Source: Selaginella moellendorffii
Lineage: Eukaryota; Streptophyta; Lycopodiopsida; Selaginellales; Selaginellaceae
Direction of reading: 5' to 3'
Length of the DNA: 64,000 nt
Assembly (NCBI RefSeq): GCF_000143415.4
Contig: NW_003314306.1
Span: 142,557-206,556 of the forward strand
In this document: piece by piece, positions 63,732 through 64,000 of the stretch
Numbering within the stretch: the stretch's first letter is position 1
How the letters are laid out: every line of letters starts with the position of its first letter
The notes under the pieces: generated by a model
The model's input: only the letters and a program-made list of their open reading frames with translations
What the model was told of the DNA's origin: nothing
Databases searched by the model: none
Made by a program: the position numbers and the translations under genes

Positions 63732-64000
63732 GGGCACCCTGTAATTCGTAGAGCAAACTATAACTGAAGACAACCTTGTGACAACCGAAGTCACTCTAAG
63801 TCAACTGAAGACAACGAAAGACAAACAAAAAACCAAACTAGTCCGCTCAGGGGTGACATTTTTTTCCAATCTTTGCTATAAAATATTCACTAGCATCTTC
63901 CTGGCTATGCAGCTTGTCTGAATAGCTGTCTGTGCAGGGGTGGCATTTTTTTTCCAATGTGTGATGATGCAAAGGAGTGTGCAATGCTCCTGGACACAAG
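63732..64000. repeat. 3' flank with an ~90-bp diverged tandem duplication
   Basis: CAGGGGTG(A/G)CATTTTTTT followed by TTCCAAT occurs near 63848 and again near 63938. No gene is visible to the window edge. Confidence 0.6.

Noticed and set aside
1-64000. CRISPR array or bacterial operon
   Set aside because: No regular spacer array is present. Spliced genes, plant tRNAs and plant families show this is plant nuclear DNA.

Overview
The window is nuclear DNA from a land plant. Families present include an EXECUTER-type plastid protein, an ARF-type auxin response factor with a miR160 site, a GT43 xylan glycosyltransferase, a TMK-type LRR receptor kinase, an NB-LRR protein, PLS-type PPR proteins and plant tRNAs. 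Very short introns (many 45-72 nt), GC-rich compact genes, AT-rich repeat islands and a PKA regulatory subunit-like gene point to a non-seed vascular plant. A lycophyte such as Selaginella fits best; this is inference from gene content, not a database match.

Layout. 1-5080: gene-free repeats, with two interleaved inverted repeats (order A B A' B') and a GAGATGGAGTCC-type minisatellite. 5081-19119: a dense gene block with EXECUTER-like (+), an unidentified helical protein (-), an IRX14-like GT43 (+), an ARF10/16/17-type factor (-) and a monoacylglycerol lipase-like hydrolase (+) behind a cluster of ACGTG boxes. 19120-21187: AT-rich spacer. 21188-33399: second gene block with an NB-LRR (-), an RBM39-type splicing factor (-), a SAM-like/peroxiredoxin-like-2 fusion (+), an SDR-fold protein lacking its catalytic signatures (-), a PKA regulatory subunit-like protein (+) and a 2-oxoglutarate dioxygenase (+).

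33600-40240: accessory region. It holds a chimeric pseudogene locus built from pieces of the neighbouring PPR and dioxygenase genes, two decayed Ty1/copia elements, an LTR-like repeat shared with 4.3 kb, a small AT-rich secreted protein resembling CVNH lectins, and a fragment of 18S rDNA. 40861-46101: a PPR gene, an eS8 ribosomal protein pseudogene, two paralogous 176-residue secreted proteins of unknown family on either side of an intron-containing tRNA-Met, and a tRNA-Leu. 46315-63731: a third gene block with mitochondrial intermediate peptidase (-), a second PPR (-), an amidophosphoribosyltransferase pseudogene (+), DNA polymerase delta subunit 3 (+), a TMK-type receptor kinase (+), an OMA1-type protease (-), tRNA-Gly (-) and a THA8-like short PPR (+).

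Most intact genes are unrelated housekeeping or regulatory genes; no operon-like pathway is evident. The strongest leads are the PKA-R-like gene, the apparent pseudo-SDR, the SAM/PRXL2 fusion, the CVNH-like ORF, the 176-residue pair, the stop-free 3n mini-introns and the ABA'B' inverted-repeat locus. Exon borders were set by eye from GT/GC-AG sites and frame continuity. For genes where I give a residue count, the summed exons form a whole number of codons.
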